Source of the DNA: Rhodospirillaceae bacterium | GTDB taxonomy: Bacteria > Pseudomonadota > Alphaproteobacteria > Rhodospirillales > UBA2165 | Direction: 5' to 3' | NCBI GenBank assembly: GCA_947467145.1 | Contig: CANIGJ010000001.1 | Location: 62,001 to 126,000, forward strand | Length of the DNA: 64,000 nucleotides | Shown: positions 41,451-51,210 of the stretch, in pieces | Position numbering within the stretch: the stretch's first letter is position 1 | How the letters are laid out: each line of letters opens with the position of its first letter | Program-made: the position numbers and the translations under genes | Notes under the pieces: generated by a model | Told to the model about the DNA's origin: nothing | Seen by the model: the letters and a program-made list of their open reading frames with translations, nothing else | The model's database searches: none

Positions 41451-43076
41451 ATGAACACGCCCCCAGAAGCACCCGCCGAAAAAGCCGCCGATTTCGTGCG
41501 CGAGATCGTGCGCCAGGACCTCGCCGAAGGCCGGATCAAGGAAGTCGTCACCCGCTTCCCGCCCGAGCCCAACGGCTATCTGCATATCGGCCACGCCAAA
41601 TCGATCTGCCTGAATTTCGGCATCGCGCAGGAATTCGGCGGGCGCTGCCATCTGCGTTTCGACGACACCAACCCGTCGAAGGAAGAACAGGAATATATCG
41701 ATTCCATCAAAGCCGACGTGAAATGGCTGGGCTTCGATTGGGGCGACCATCTGCACCACGCGTCGGACTATTTCGACCAGATTTACGCCTGGGCCGAACA
41801 GCTCATCACCGACGGCAAAGCTTACGTCGACGATCTGTCCGCCGAAGAGATGCGTGAATATCGTGGCACCCTGACCGAGCCCGGCAAGGAAAGCCCGTTC
41901 CGTAATCGCAGCGTTGAACAGAACCTCGATCTGTTCCGCAAGATGCGCGCGGGTGAATTCGCCGACGGCCATTGCGTGCTGCGCGCCAAGATCGACATGG
42001 CGGCGGGGAACATCAATCTGCGCGATCCGGCGCTCTATCGCATCCAGCATGCGCCGCATCCGCGCACGGGCACGCGCTGGTGCATCTATCCGACCTACGA
42101 TTTCGCGCATGGCCAGTCCGACGCGATCGAGGGCATCACCCATTCGGTCTGCACCCTGGAATTCGAAGACCACCGCCCGCTCTACGATTGGTTCATCGCC
42201 AACCTGCCGGTGCCGTCCAAGCCGCATCAGTACGAATTCGCGCGCCTGAACATCGAAGGGCTCGTCCTGTCCAAGCGCAAGTTGATCGAGCTGGTCACCA
42301 GCAAGGTCATGACCGGCTGGGACGATCCGCGCATGCCGACGATCTCGGGGCTGCGCCGGCGCGGCATTCCGGCCGCCGCCATCCGCGCGTTCTGCGAAGC
42401 GATCGGCGTGTCGAAAGCCAACTCGGAAGTCGAGATGAGCTATTTCGACCATTTCGTGCGCGAGCATCTGAATACGCATGCCATGCGCCGCATGGCGGTG
42501 CTGCGGCCGATCAAGGTGGTGATCGAGAATTACCCGGAAGGCCAGGTCGACGAGTTGGACGCGGTCAACAATCCGGCCGATCCGAATTCGAGCAGCCGCA
42601 AGGTCCAGTTCGGACGCGAACTTTACATCGAGGCCGAGGATTTCATGGAAGTCCCGGTTAAAGGCTTCTTCCGCCTGTCACCCGGCAAGGAAGTACGCCT
42701 ACGGTTCGCGTACTTCGTGACCTGCAAAGACGTCGTGAAGGACGCGGCCGGTAATGTGACCGAACTTATCTGCACGTATGACCCGGCAACGCGCGGTGGC
42801 GATTCGCCGGATGGCCGCAAGGTCAAAGGCACCCTGCATTGGGTGTCGGCGGCGCACGCCAAGCAGGCCGAAGTGCGGCTCTACGATTACACCAACATCG
42901 AGGCGAAACCCGAGGTGCTGACAAATGCGTGGCTCGAACCCGCCTTGGCCGATCTGCCGGCCGGCGAAAGCGTGCAGTTCGAACGCCTGGGCTATTTCAG
43001 CCGCGACAAGGATGCCGGCCTGGTCTTCAACCAGACCATCGGGTTGCGCGACACCGCGAAGGCCAAAGGCAAGTAG
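41451..43076 (+). CDS. glnS: Glutamine--tRNA ligase
   Basis: Class I aminoacyl-tRNA synthetase charging tRNA-Gln (541 aa). HIGH motif at 45-48 ([10 protein letters not shown]), KMSKS-like VLSKRK near 272-277, and the two-lobed anticodon-binding beta-barrel in the C-terminal part. The open frame begins far upstream inside lysR on the other strand. The ATG at 41451 gives the normal N-terminus. The presence of a dedicated GlnRS suggests tRNA-Gln need not be made by transamidation. It is convergent with terC. Confidence 0.98.
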   Translation: MNTPPEAPAEKAADFVREIVRQDLAEGRIKEVVTRFPPEPNGYLHIGHAKSICLNFGIAQEFGGRCHLRFDDTNPSKEEQEYIDSIKADVKWLGFDWGDHLHHASDYFDQIYAWAEQLITDGKAYVDDLSAEEMREYRGTLTEPGKESPFRNRSVEQNLDLFRKMRAGEFADGHCVLRAKIDMAAGNINLRDPALYRIQHAPHPRTGTRWCIYPTYDFAHGQSDAIEGITHSVCTLEFEDHRPLYDWFIANLPVPSKPHQYEFARLNIEGLVLSKRKLIELVTSKVMTGWDDPRMPTISGLRRRGIPAAAIRAFCEAIGVSKANSEVEMSYFDHFVREHLNTHAMRRMAVLRPIKVVIENYPEGQVDELDAVNNPADPNSSSRKVQFGRELYIEAEDFMEVPVKGFFRLSPGKEVRLRFAYFVTCKDVVKDAAGNVTELICTYDPATRGGDSPDGRKVKGTLHWVSAAHAKQAEVRLYDYTNIEAKPEVLTNAWLEPALADLPAGESVQFERLGYFSRDKDAGLVFNQTIGLRDTAKAKGK

Positions 43077-43088
43077 TCGAAACTACTT
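43071..43088. terminator. Small hairpin spanning both stop codons of glnS and terC
   Basis: AAGTAGT (43071-43077) and ACTACTT (43082-43088) form a perfect 7-bp stem with a CGAA loop. It contains the glnS TAG (43074-43076) and, on the other strand, the terC TAG (43083-43085). T-rich sequence follows on the + strand. It may be a weak shared terminator for these convergent genes. Confidence 0.4.
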
Positions 43089-43835
43089 CTTTCGCTCCTT
43101 GGCCCGCCGCGAAACCATATTGAGCACTTCGACCAGCGCCGAGAAGGCCATCGCCGCGTAGATGTAGCCTTTCGGCACATGCACGCCGAAGCCGTCGGCG
43201 ATCAGGGTGGCGCCGATCATCAGCAAGAAGCCCAAGGCCAGCATGACGATGGTCGGGTTGCGCTCGATGAAATGCGCGAGCGGATCGGCCGCCAGTAGCA
43301 TGACCAGCACCGCGACAATGACCGCGATGATCATGACCGGGATATCGTCGCTCATGCCGACCGCGGTGATGATGCTGTCGATGGAAAACACGATATCCAG
43401 CATGATGATCTGCACGATGGCCGAGCCGAAATTCATGCCCGCTGCCTTGGCCGCATCGCCGACGCCCAGCGCTTCCTCGACACCGTCATGCGGATCGACG
43501 CTGTGATGGATTTCCTTGGTCGCCTTCCACACCAAGAACAGGCCGCCCGCGATCAGGATCAGGTCGCGCCAGGAGAAGCCATGGCCGAAGGCGTTGAACA
43601 GCGGCGTGGTGAGCTGAACGATAAAGGCCACCGTGCTGAGCAGGCCGATGCGCATGATCAGCGCCAGGCCGATACCGATGCGCCGGCCCTTCGTGCGCTG
43701 ATGCTCCGGTAGCTTATTGGTGAGGATGGAGATGAAGATCAGGTTGTCGATGCCGAGCACGACTTCCATGGCGATCAAAGTGATCAGGGCGGCCCAGGCA
43801 GTCGGGTCCGTCACAAGCGACATTAGGTATTCCAT
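43083..43835 (-). CDS. TerC-family integral membrane protein
   Basis: A 250-aa membrane protein of the TerC/Alx family with about seven helices. The conserved acidic membrane motifs are [15 protein letters not shown] (about 24-38) and [15 protein letters not shown] (about 145-160). Family members are linked to metal (often manganese) export and metal loading of secreted proteins, or to tellurite resistance. The start is taken as the first ATG; a Met five codons in is possible. A GC-rich palindrome lies about 45 bp upstream. Confidence 0.93.
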   Translation of the reverse strand: MEYLMSLVTDPTAWAALITLIAMEVVLGIDNLIFISILTNKLPEHQRTKGRRIGIGLALIMRIGLLSTVAFIVQLTTPLFNAFGHGFSWRDLILIAGGLFLVWKATKEIHHSVDPHDGVEEALGVGDAAKAAGMNFGSAIVQIIMLDIVFSIDSIITAVGMSDDIPVMIIAVIVAVLVMLLAADPLAHFIERNPTIVMLALGFLLMIGATLIADGFGVHVPKGYIYAAMAFSALVEVLNMVSRRAKERKK

Positions 43836-43879
43836 GGAGCGCTCCGGCGTTCAAATCATAGCGGGATTGTCGTCTGACA

Positions 43880-43897
43880 GACCGGGGAACCCCGGTC
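43880..43897. promoter_or_regulatory. GC-rich palindrome upstream of terC
   Basis: GACCGGGG-AA-CCCCGGTC is a perfect 8-bp inverted repeat with a 2-bp centre, 45-62 bp upstream of the terC start. It could be an operator or a leader hairpin. I looked for the yybP-ykoY manganese riboswitch that often precedes terC-like genes and did not find its conserved core. Confidence 0.45.
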
Positions 43898-43969
43898 CCA
43901 TATCGCATCCCCCGACACGATATGTACCCCAATGAAGGACAAAATTTAAGGCGCTTTTATGGCCAATAC

Positions 43970-44275
43970 CTAATATGACGCGCGCACGGCCAAACAGGCG
44001 AGCGTGGCGACGATGGGAAAGAGCGCGATTAGGATGAAGATTGTCCGCGGCAATTGCCGCCCGGCGATCAGCAGCGCCAGTCCCGGGATCGCGATGACAT
44101 GGGGATAGACCGTCGTCAGCACCGAGACGAGATGACGGGCCTGCCCACTGACCCCATCGGGTGCGAACAGCTCCCAGATCAATTCCTGGTTGAAACCCGC
44201 GAGCACGGCGCCGGCGATATACGCAGCCCCGAAGCCCAGGCTCCACGTGCGGCGCGACGATTCGATGGCGCTCAA
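43970..44275 (-). CDS. Small hydrophobic membrane protein of unknown function
   Basis: An about 101-aa protein with three predicted membrane helices: around SLGFGAAYIAGAVLAGF, HVIAIPGLALLIAG, and TIFILIALFPIVATLACL. I do not recognise a family. The start is uncertain. A TTG at 44273-44275 with an AAGG site lies 11 bp past the mtnA stop on this strand and overlaps neighbouring coding least; an ATG at 44341 would overlap mtnA by 56 bp. It sits downstream of mtnA on the same strand and may be the last gene of that unit. Confidence 0.55.
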   Translation of the reverse strand: MSAIESSRRTWSLGFGAAYIAGAVLAGFNQELIWELFAPDGVSGQARHLVSVLTTVYPHVIAIPGLALLIAGRQLPRTIFILIALFPIVATLACLAVRASY

Positions 44276-44285
44276 TGGCCTTGCT

Positions 44286-45386
44286 TCAATGGCTTGGGAA
44301 GAGCGACTTGAGCCCCGCCTCGTCCGCCGCACATACACCACGTTCGGTGACCAGTCCGGTCACCAGGCGCGCCGGCGTCACGTCGAATCCGAAATTGGCG
44401 GCAGGGCTGCCCTCGGGCGTGATGGTCACGTCGACGACTTGGCCATCCTTGGTGCGCCCCGTCATCACGGTGACTTCGGCGCCGTCGCGTTCCTCGATCG
44501 GTATATCCATGCCCGACTTCATCGTCCAGTCGATGGTCGGCGACGGCAGCGCCACATAGAACGGCACATTGTTGTCCTTCGCGGCGAGCGCCTTCAGATA
44601 CGTGCCGATCTTGTTGCACACGTCACCATTGGTGGTGACGCGATCGGTGCCGACGATGCACATATCGACGCGGCCGTGCTGCATCAGATGGCCGCCGACA
44701 TTGTCGACGATCACGGTGTGCGGCACGCCGTGCTGATTAAGCTCCCACGCGGTCAGGCTGGCGCCTTGATTGCGCGGACGGGTTTCATCGACCCAGACAT
44801 GGATGTCGAGGCCGGCATCGAACGCCTTGTAGATCGGCGCGAGCGCAGTGCCCCAATCGACGGTAGCGAGCCAGCCCGCATTACAATGCGTGAGGATATT
44901 GGTCGTTTCGCCCTTCGCCTTCTTGGCCGCGATCTGCTTGATGACACTGAGCCCATGATCGCCGATGGACGAACAGATCGCGACGTCCTCGTCACAGATT
45001 TCGGCGGCGCGGCGATAGGCGGCGACGGCGCGGCGTTCAGGCGGCACCTGTTTCAAGGTGTTCCGCAGATCGTCGAGCGCCCAGCGCAGGTTGATCGCCG
45101 TCGGGCGCGTCTCCAACAAAATGTCGTAGGCCTTGGCGAGGCTGGCATCGGACGGATCGACGCGCATGGCGAGCGCAATGCCGTAGGCCGCCGTGGCGCC
45201 GATCAGGGGTGCTCCGCGAATCCACATCTCGCGGATCGCCACCGCCGCTTCGTCCAATGACTTCAGCCGAACGGTGACGAAAGCGTGCGGCAGCTTGCGC
45301 TGATCGATGACCTCGATATCGCCGATGCCGTCCTTGGCATCGGCGGCGAGCCAGATCGTGCGGGTGGGTTTGCCGTTGACGCGCAT
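44286..45386 (-). CDS. mtnA: S-methyl-5-thioribose-1-phosphate isomerase
   Basis: Converts methylthioribose-1-phosphate to methylthioribulose-1-phosphate in methionine salvage (366 aa). The eIF2B-like fold shows [33 protein letters not shown] with the catalytic Cys, and [18 protein letters not shown] with the catalytic Asp region. The ATG (45384-45386) shares one base with the mtnP stop (TGATG). The open frame extending upstream lies in mtnP. Confidence 0.97.
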   Translation of the reverse strand: MRVNGKPTRTIWLAADAKDGIGDIEVIDQRKLPHAFVTVRLKSLDEAAVAIREMWIRGAPLIGATAAYGIALAMRVDPSDASLAKAYDILLETRPTAINLRWALDDLRNTLKQVPPERRAVAAYRRAAEICDEDVAICSSIGDHGLSVIKQIAAKKAKGETTNILTHCNAGWLATVDWGTALAPIYKAFDAGLDIHVWVDETRPRNQGASLTAWELNQHGVPHTVIVDNVGGHLMQHGRVDMCIVGTDRVTTNGDVCNKIGTYLKALAAKDNNVPFYVALPSPTIDWTMKSGMDIPIEERDGAEVTVMTGRTKDGQVVDVTITPEGSPAANFGFDVTPARLVTGLVTERGVCAADEAGLKSLFPSH

Positions 45387-46273
45387 CAGCGGCGCAACAC
45401 GCGGCCGGCGACCGCATCCAGTTTCTCGATCATGCCAGGATCGCGCGCATCGGGTGCGGTGATGATCGCGGTATCGAGCGCGGTGTGGCAGCCATACGGG
45501 CAATTGCCGGCGCGACCCGCGAGTTTGGGGGCGACATCCTTCACCAGCGAGCGGCCCTTGTCGGCATTGCTCAACAACACCGCGACGATGGCTTCGACCG
45601 TCACGTGATCGTGGTCGGGATGCCAGCAATCGTAATCGGTGACCATGGAAACGGTCGCGTAACACATCTCCGCTTCGCGGGCGAGTTTGGCTTCCGGCAT
45701 GTTCGTCATGCCGACGACGTCGCAGCCCCACGACCGGTATAGATTGGATTCCGCCTTGGTGGAGAATTGCGGCCCTTCCATGACGAGATAGGTGCCGCCG
45801 CGCACCACATCGATGCCCAAATTCTTGGCGCCGTCATAAAGCGCATCGCCCAAGCGTTTGCACACCGGATCGCCGAAGCCGACATGCGCGACGAGGCCGG
45901 TGCTGAAAAAGGATTTCACGCGCGCGAAAGTGCGATCGATGAACTGATCGACGATCACGAAGGTGCCCGGCGCCAGTTCCTGCTTGAACGAACCGCAAGC
46001 CGACAAGGACAGTATCTCGGTGCAACCGAGACGCTTCAGCACATCGATATTGGCGCGGAAGTTCAGTTCCGACGGCGGAATGCGGTGGCCACGCCCGTGG
46101 CGCGGCAGAAAGCACAGCTTGAGACCATTGAGTTCGCCGACCAGGACTTCATCCGACGGGGCGCCGAACGGCGAAAAGACTTTTTCCCAGCGCGTGTTGG
46201 TGAGCCCGTCGATATCGTAAAGTCCACTGCCGCCGATGATGCCGACGACGGGCTGTTTACCCGCTTCCGCCAT
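45386..46273 (-). CDS. mtnP: S-methyl-5'-thioadenosine phosphorylase
   Basis: Phosphorolyses methylthioadenosine to adenine and methylthioribose-1-phosphate, the substrate of the next enzyme (295 aa). The N-terminus is [14 protein letters not shown], followed by the phosphate/base site segments [30 protein letters not shown] and [19 protein letters not shown]. mtnP-mtnA order with a 1-bp overlap indicates a methionine-salvage operon. Confidence 0.97.
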   Translation of the reverse strand: MAEAGKQPVVGIIGGSGLYDIDGLTNTRWEKVFSPFGAPSDEVLVGELNGLKLCFLPRHGRGHRIPPSELNFRANIDVLKRLGCTEILSLSACGSFKQELAPGTFVIVDQFIDRTFARVKSFFSTGLVAHVGFGDPVCKRLGDALYDGAKNLGIDVVRGGTYLVMEGPQFSTKAESNLYRSWGCDVVGMTNMPEAKLAREAEMCYATVSMVTDYDCWHPDHDHVTVEAIVAVLLSNADKGRSLVKDVAPKLAGRAGNCPYGCHTALDTAIITAPDARDPGMIEKLDAVAGRVLRR

Positions 46274-46362
46274 TCTCTAACCCTCGTACTGGATATATCG
46301 AAAAATGAAGCCCTCATGTTTCAACAGAATGAACATGAGGAAGGGGCGCTATTGGACGCCAA

Positions 46363-46998
46363 TTATTGAACGACTGTCGCCTTTTCGATGACGACGGGTT
46401 CAACGGGAACGTCCGTCTGGAACGGGCCGCCCGATCCGGTCTTCACCAAGCCGATGCGCGCCACGATGTTCATGCCGTCGGTCACGCGGCCGAACGCGGT
46501 GTAGCCCCAGCCGTCGCCCGATTTGGAGCGATGGTCGAGCGAGCCGTTGAACTTCAGATTGATGAAGAACTGATCGGTCGCGGAATGCGGATCGGACGTG
46601 CGCGCCATGGCAATGGTGCCGCGTTCGTTGGACAGGCCCTTGTCGGCCTCGTTCTGGAGCGGCTTGCCCGTCGGCAGGCGGTTGTAGTCGCGATCGAAGC
46701 CGCCGCCCTGGATCATGAAGTTGCTGATCACGCGGTGGAAGATCGCGCCGTCGTAATGGCCCGACTTCACATAGGCGATGAAGTTGGCGACCGTATTGGG
46801 CGCGCGATCGGGCTCGAGCTCGACCGTGATATCGCCCTGATTGGTCTTGAACAGGATCTTGGGTTTGGGCGCGGCGCCCGCCTCAGCTTCGTCCGTCATG
46901 ACAAGGCTCGCTCCCACAAGGGACAAACTCACGAAGGCGGCAGTCAGCAGCGACCGCAGCACACGACGACGTTTCGTATCCTGCAGTTGCGGCATCAA
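46363..46998 (-). CDS. Peptidyl-prolyl cis-trans isomerase, cyclophilin type, exported
   Basis: A 211-aa cyclophilin with an N-terminal basic region and hydrophobic signal (about 14-34), so probably periplasmic. The isomerase domain (about 50-205) shows ITVELEPDRAPNTVANFIAY, FHRVISNFMIQGGGF and GTIAMARTSDPHSATDQFFI, with the catalytic Arg in FHRV. It lies 15 bp downstream of petC on the same strand and may be cotranscribed with petABC. Confidence 0.93.
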   Translation of the reverse strand: MMPQLQDTKRRRVLRSLLTAAFVSLSLVGASLVMTDEAEAGAAPKPKILFKTNQGDITVELEPDRAPNTVANFIAYVKSGHYDGAIFHRVISNFMIQGGGFDRDYNRLPTGKPLQNEADKGLSNERGTIAMARTSDPHSATDQFFINLKFNGSLDHRSKSGDGWGYTAFGRVTDGMNIVARIGLVKTGSGGPFQTDVPVEPVVIEKATVVQ

Positions 46999-47013
46999 AC
47001 CCTCGCCATCAAT

Positions 47014-47790
47014 TTAATGAACGTCCGACCAGATCCGGCGCTTGAGAGCGAACAGCAACGCGGTGAAGACCAGCAGGAACGCCAGGATTTTGATGCCCAT
47101 GCGCTTGCGCTCTTCGAGTTCCGGCTCGGCCGCCCAGGTAAGGAACGCCGAAACGTCCTTCGCCATTTGGTCGACCGTCGCGTTGGTGCCGTCTTCGAAG
47201 GTGATTGCCCCTTCGACGAGCGGCGCCGGCATCGCGATCTGATGGCCCGCGAAATATTCGTTGTAGTTCATGCCCGCCTGCAGCTGGAAGCCGGCCGGCG
47301 GTTCCTTGTAACCTGTCAGGATGGCATGGACATAATCCGCACCGCCCTTGCGCGCCTTGGTGATCAGCGACAGGTCCGGCGGCAACGCGCCGTTGTTCGC
47401 CGCACGGGCCGCCGCCGGATTCGCATACGGCGGAGCGATCTTATCGGAAGGCTGCGCCGGACGCATGATCGGCTGACCATCGACGTGCGTTTCGCCCGCC
47501 TCGTTCGGACCAGCCGGAACATTGTCGCCCGCCGCGATCTGCTTGGCTTCAGCTTCGCTAAAGCCCAACTCGACGAGATTGCGGTAATAGAGCTGATGCG
47601 CCGAATGGCACGCCGCGCAAACCGACTTGAAGACTTGCCAGCCGCGCTTCATCTGCGCGCGGTCGAAATGGCCGGTCGGGCCGTCGAACGACCACTTCTG
47701 AGCCGGGAGCTTCGGACCTTCGGACGCATTGGTGACGGCCGGGAACGCCAGAGCGCCGGCAATGAGGGCCGCAAAGAGTGTGGTCTTCAT
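47014..47790 (-). CDS. petC: Cytochrome c1 of the bc1 complex
   Basis: Membrane-anchored c-type cytochrome (258 aa) accepting electrons from the Rieske centre. It has a signal peptide (1-22), haem site CAACH at 58-62, a Met-ligand region further on, and one C-terminal helix (about 228-250) ending in a basic KRRIW tail. The ATG overlaps the petB stop (TAATG). Single-haem cytochrome c1, not fused to cytochrome b. Confidence 0.96.
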   Translation of the reverse strand: MKTTLFAALIAGALAFPAVTNASEGPKLPAQKWSFDGPTGHFDRAQMKRGWQVFKSVCAACHSAHQLYYRNLVELGFSEAEAKQIAAGDNVPAGPNEAGETHVDGQPIMRPAQPSDKIAPPYANPAAARAANNGALPPDLSLITKARKGGADYVHAILTGYKEPPAGFQLQAGMNYNEYFAGHQIAMPAPLVEGAITFEDGTNATVDQMAKDVSAFLTWAAEPELEERKRMGIKILAFLLVFTALLFALKRRIWSDVH

Positions 47791-49052
47791 TACTTCGACT
47801 CCTTCGCCATCACGGCTGCACTGATACTTTCCGGCAGCGGCAACGTTCTTTCGTACTTGCCCAGGAATGGAACCACGACGAGGAGATGGAAGAAGTACCA
47901 GAAGGTGCTCACCCGTCCGATGGTCAGCATAGCGCCTTCCGGCGGCTGGCCGCCGATATAGCCAAGCAGGATGTAGTTGAACAGGAACAGCCAGAACGCC
48001 CATTTATAAACCGGGCGGAAGTTGGCGCTGCGCACCTTCGACGTGTCGAGCCACGGCAGAAACATCAACAGGATGATCGAGCCGAACATGATGCACACGC
48101 CGGCCGCCTTGGCCGAGATGATGATCGGCAGGATGCCCCAGGCGTCGATGAAGTTGTCGGGCACCGAACGCAGCATCGCGTAGAACGGCAGGAAGTACCA
48201 TTCGGGCACGATATGCGCCGGGGTCACCAGCGGATTGGCGGCGACGTAGTTGTCCGGCTCGCCGAAGAAGTTCGGCGCGAAGAACGTGAAGCCGAGATAA
48301 ATCAGCAAGAAGACGCCAAGCCCGAACGCATCCTTCACCGTGTAGTACGGGTGGAACGGGATGGTGTCGCGATCGCCTTTGATCTCGACGCCGGTCGGGT
48401 TGTTCGACTTGTGCTGATGCAGCGCGACGAGATGCAGCGCGACCAGCGCGAAGATCACGAACGGCAGCAGATAGTGCAGCGCGAAGAAGCGATTGAGCGT
48501 CGGGTTATCGACGCTGAAGCCGCCCCACAGCCACTGGACGATATAATCGCCGACGATCGGAACCACCGAGAACAGGTTGGTGATCACGGTCGCGCCCCAG
48601 AAGCTCATCTGGCCCCACGGCAGGGTGTAGCCGACGAACGCGGTCGCCATCATGGTGAGGAAGATCAGCACGCCGATGATCCACAGCAATTCGCGCGGGT
48701 CCTTGTACGAGCCGTAATACATGCCGCGGAAGATATGGATGTAGACGACGACGAAGAACATCGACGCGCCGTTCATGTGCAGGTAGCGCAGCAGCCAGCC
48801 GTAGTTCACATCGCGCATGATGCGTTCGACCGAGTCGAAGGCGAGCGAGGTGTGCGGCGTGTAGTTCATCGCCAGGAAGATGCCGGAGAGGATCATGACG
48901 ACAAGAACGATGCCGGCGAGGGATCCGAAGTTCCACCAGTAGTTCAGGTTCTTCGGCGTCGGATAGGTAACCGCGCTGTGCTCCATCATCGTGAAGACGG
49001 GCAGGCGATGATCGATCCAGCGGATCACGGGATTCTTAAATTCGGAAGACAT
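47790..49052 (-). CDS. petB: Cytochrome b of the bc1 complex
   Basis: Core quinol-oxidising membrane subunit (420 aa, eight helices). Haem-ligand histidine pairs are in the second and fourth helices ([15 protein letters not shown] and [20 protein letters not shown]). The quinol-site motif PEWY appears as [15 protein letters not shown]. It lies 11 bp after petA and overlaps petC by one base. Confidence 0.98.
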   Translation of the reverse strand: MSSEFKNPVIRWIDHRLPVFTMMEHSAVTYPTPKNLNYWWNFGSLAGIVLVVMILSGIFLAMNYTPHTSLAFDSVERIMRDVNYGWLLRYLHMNGASMFFVVVYIHIFRGMYYGSYKDPRELLWIIGVLIFLTMMATAFVGYTLPWGQMSFWGATVITNLFSVVPIVGDYIVQWLWGGFSVDNPTLNRFFALHYLLPFVIFALVALHLVALHQHKSNNPTGVEIKGDRDTIPFHPYYTVKDAFGLGVFLLIYLGFTFFAPNFFGEPDNYVAANPLVTPAHIVPEWYFLPFYAMLRSVPDNFIDAWGILPIIISAKAAGVCIMFGSIILLMFLPWLDTSKVRSANFRPVYKWAFWLFLFNYILLGYIGGQPPEGAMLTIGRVSTFWYFFHLLVVVPFLGKYERTLPLPESISAAVMAKESK

Positions 49053-49063
49053 GGATCGATTCC

Positions 49064-49633
49064 TCAGCCGATACGGATCGCGGTGTCGCCGGTAAATTCA
49101 TACGGCGGCACGTCGAGGTTGCGCGGCGCGGGTCCGACGCGGATGCGGCCGGACGTGTCATACATCGAGCCGTGGCAAGGGCAGAACCAGCCGTTGTAGT
49201 CGCCCTTGGGATCGCCCGTGCGTTGGCCGAGCGGGATACAGCCGAGATGGGTGCAGATGCCGACGACGACGAGCCATTCCGGCTTCTTCGTGCGCTTGTC
49301 GTCAGCCTGCGGGTCCTTATCGCCGCCCAGCGACTTTTTCGCCTCGGCGATTTCGCCCGGCGTGCGCTTGCGGATGAAGACCGGCTTGCCGCGCCAGATG
49401 ACGGTGATGCTTTGGCCCTCGCTGATCGGCGACAGATCGACCTCGGTCGAGGCCAGCGCCAGCACGTCCTTGGAGGGGTTCATCGTGTCGATGAAGGGCC
49501 AGGCGGCCAATCCCGCACCCACGGCGCCGACCGTAAGGGTCGAGAGAACTAGGAAATCGCGGCGGCTGTCGCCCTCGTCCCCGTGGGATCCGTGGGGGGC
49601 GCCATGTCCGGCGGTAGTCGTATGATCGGCCAT
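49064..49633 (-). CDS. petA: Rieske iron-sulfur subunit of the bc1 complex
   Basis: [2Fe-2S] protein (189 aa). The twin-arginine segment SRRDFLVL (23-30) precedes one membrane helix (about 29-48). Cluster ligands are in CTHLGC (Cys127, His129) and CPCHGS (Cys151, His154), with Cys132 and Cys153 forming the stabilising disulfide. The open frame extends to 49783, but the ATG at 49631-49633 matches the family. First gene of petABC. Confidence 0.97.
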   Translation of the reverse strand: MADHTTTAGHGAPHGSHGDEGDSRRDFLVLSTLTVGAVGAGLAAWPFIDTMNPSKDVLALASTEVDLSPISEGQSITVIWRGKPVFIRKRTPGEIAEAKKSLGGDKDPQADDKRTKKPEWLVVVGICTHLGCIPLGQRTGDPKGDYNGWFCPCHGSMYDTSGRIRVGPAPRNLDVPPYEFTGDTAIRIG

Positions 49634-49761
49634 GCTTCTTCGTTCCTCTATCGCCTGCGAAATTCTGCTCGGATCGATGGGGTTTGGTGGACTGATATCG
49701 CGGGATTCTCGAATATTGAGCGACGGGTAGTCGCTTGGAACCATGGAATTTCTTGCAGATT

Positions 49762-49785
49762 CCTTGCCCCCAAGTCGCGGCAAGG
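49762..49785. promoter_or_regulatory. Inverted repeat over the petABC promoter start region
   Basis: CCTTGCC (49762-49768) and GGCAAGG (49779-49785) form a perfect 7-bp inverted repeat with a 10-bp spacer. It spans the predicted transcription start and the edge of the -10 element of the petABC promoter, a usual place for a repressor site or start-proximal hairpin. No known regulator motif was recognised. Confidence 0.4.
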
Positions 49786-49811
49786 TATAGTCCAGAAAAT
49801 CTGCGATGCAA
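49784..49811 (-). promoter_or_regulatory. Predicted promoter of petABC
   Basis: On the minus strand, TTGCAT (49806-49811) and TATACC (49784-49789) are separated by 16 bp, a good sigma-70-type match. The leader to the petA ATG would be about 140 bases. The 217-bp gap also serves the divergent trmL gene, for which no clear promoter was recognised. Confidence 0.45.
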
Positions 49812-49850
49812 AGGGGAAAACCGGCGCATTTGAAGGGTCTTTAAGACATC

Positions 49851-50312
49851 ATGCACCTCGCCCTGTACCAGCCCGATATCCCGCAGAACACCGGCGCCAT
49901 GCTCCGCATAGCGGCCTGTTTCGGCCTGCCCGTCGATGTGATCGAGCCGACAGGCTTCGTTTTCGGCGAGGCCCGGATGCGCCGCGCCGGCATGGATTAC
50001 TGGAATCGGGTCGAGATTCGCCGCTTCCCGGACTGGCAGGCCTTTGCCGCCGAACGCCAGGCCGCCGGGGGCCGACTCATATTAATGACCACCCGGGGCG
50101 ACCGGATTTACACCGATTTCGCCTTCCAGGCCGGCGATACCATCGTCATGGGGCGCGAAAGCGCCGGGGTGCCGGACGACGTCCACTCGGCCTGCGACGC
50201 CCGTCTCAGGGTCCCCATGGCTGCGGGCACCCGCTCGCTCAACGTCGCCCAGACGGCGGCCATTGCGGTTGCCGAGGGCTTGCGGCAGATCAAGGCCTTC
50301 CCCGGCCAATGA
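49851..50312 (+). CDS. trmL: tRNA (cytidine(34)-2'-O)-methyltransferase TrmL
   Basis: SPOUT-class methylase (153 aa) modifying the wobble base of leucine tRNAs. The N-terminus LALYQPDIPQNTGAMLRIAA holds the conserved PxIPxNTG pattern. The knot motifs are VMGRESAGVPDDV and IPM/SLNV-like VPMAAGTRSLNVAQTAAI. It is divergent from petA and 15 bp upstream of hemF. Confidence 0.95.
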   Translation: MHLALYQPDIPQNTGAMLRIAACFGLPVDVIEPTGFVFGEARMRRAGMDYWNRVEIRRFPDWQAFAAERQAAGGRLILMTTRGDRIYTDFAFQAGDTIVMGRESAGVPDDVHSACDARLRVPMAAGTRSLNVAQTAAIAVAEGLRQIKAFPGQ

Positions 50313-50327
50313 GTTAACGTGGGCGCC

Positions 50328-51203
50328 ATGACCGATATATTAGAAACTCAAAAAGTACAGGCCCGCGCCTGGTTCGAATCCTTACGCGATCAGATCTGCG
50401 GGGTGTTCGAGGCGATCGAGGACGAAGTGACGGGACCGAACGAATCGAGCGCGCTGCCGCCCGGCCGATTCGAGCGCAAAGCCTGGCAGCGCCCGCCGGA
50501 TGGCAAGATCACCGACGGTGGTGGGGGCGTGATGTCGGTCATGAAGGGCCGGGTGTTCGAGAAGGTCGGCGTCAACGTCTCGACCGTCTACGGCGAATTC
50601 TCCGAACAGTTCCGCGCCCAGATGCCGGGCGCCAAAGACGATCCGCGCTTCTGGGCCTCAGGGATCTCATTGGTCGCCCATCCGCGCTCGCCCCTGGTGC
50701 CGGCCGCGCACATGAACACGCGCATGATCGTGACCACCAAGCAATGGTTCGGCGGCGGCGGCGACCTGACGCCGGTGTTTCCGCAAGACTCCGACACACG
50801 CGATTTTCATGCGGGGTTCCGAGCAGCGTGCGACAAGCACGACCCCGCCTATTACCCGAAGTTCAAGAAATGGTGCGACGACTATTTCTATCTGCCGCAT
50901 CGCGGCGAGATGCGCGGCGTCGGCGGCATCTTCTACGACGATCTACATACCGACGATTGGGACAAGGACTTCGCTTTCACTCAGGATGTCGGCACCGCCT
51001 TCAAGGACACCTACGCCGCCCTCGTGCGCCGTCACATGAACGCAGCCTGGAACGACGAACAGCGCGCGGCGCAATTGATCAAACGCGGCCGTTATGTCGA
51101 ATTCAACCTGATCCATGACCGCGGCACGCGCTTCGGCCTGATGACCGGCGGCAATACCGAGGCTATCCTAATGAGCCTGCCGCCGCTCGCGGCGTGGAGC
51201 TAG
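50328..51203 (+). CDS. hemF: Oxygen-dependent coproporphyrinogen-III oxidase
   Basis: Haem pathway enzyme decarboxylating coproporphyrinogen III with oxygen (291 aa). Diagnostic parts are [45 protein letters not shown], and the C-terminal [25 protein letters not shown]. The ATG at 50328 is preferred over a GTG nine bases upstream. It lies close behind trmL and is convergent with the following minus-strand genes. It indicates an oxygen-respiring lifestyle. Confidence 0.97.
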   Translation: MTDILETQKVQARAWFESLRDQICGVFEAIEDEVTGPNESSALPPGRFERKAWQRPPDGKITDGGGGVMSVMKGRVFEKVGVNVSTVYGEFSEQFRAQMPGAKDDPRFWASGISLVAHPRSPLVPAAHMNTRMIVTTKQWFGGGGDLTPVFPQDSDTRDFHAGFRAACDKHDPAYYPKFKKWCDDYFYLPHRGEMRGVGGIFYDDLHTDDWDKDFAFTQDVGTAFKDTYAALVRRHMNAAWNDEQRAAQLIKRGRYVEFNLIHDRGTRFGLMTGGNTEAILMSLPPLAAWS

Positions 51204-51210
51204 CACCCGC

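Noticed and set aside
43836..43969. yybP-ykoY manganese riboswitch upstream of terC
   Set aside because: Gene context fits, but the conserved GGGGAGUA core and partner loop were not found; only a simple palindrome is present.
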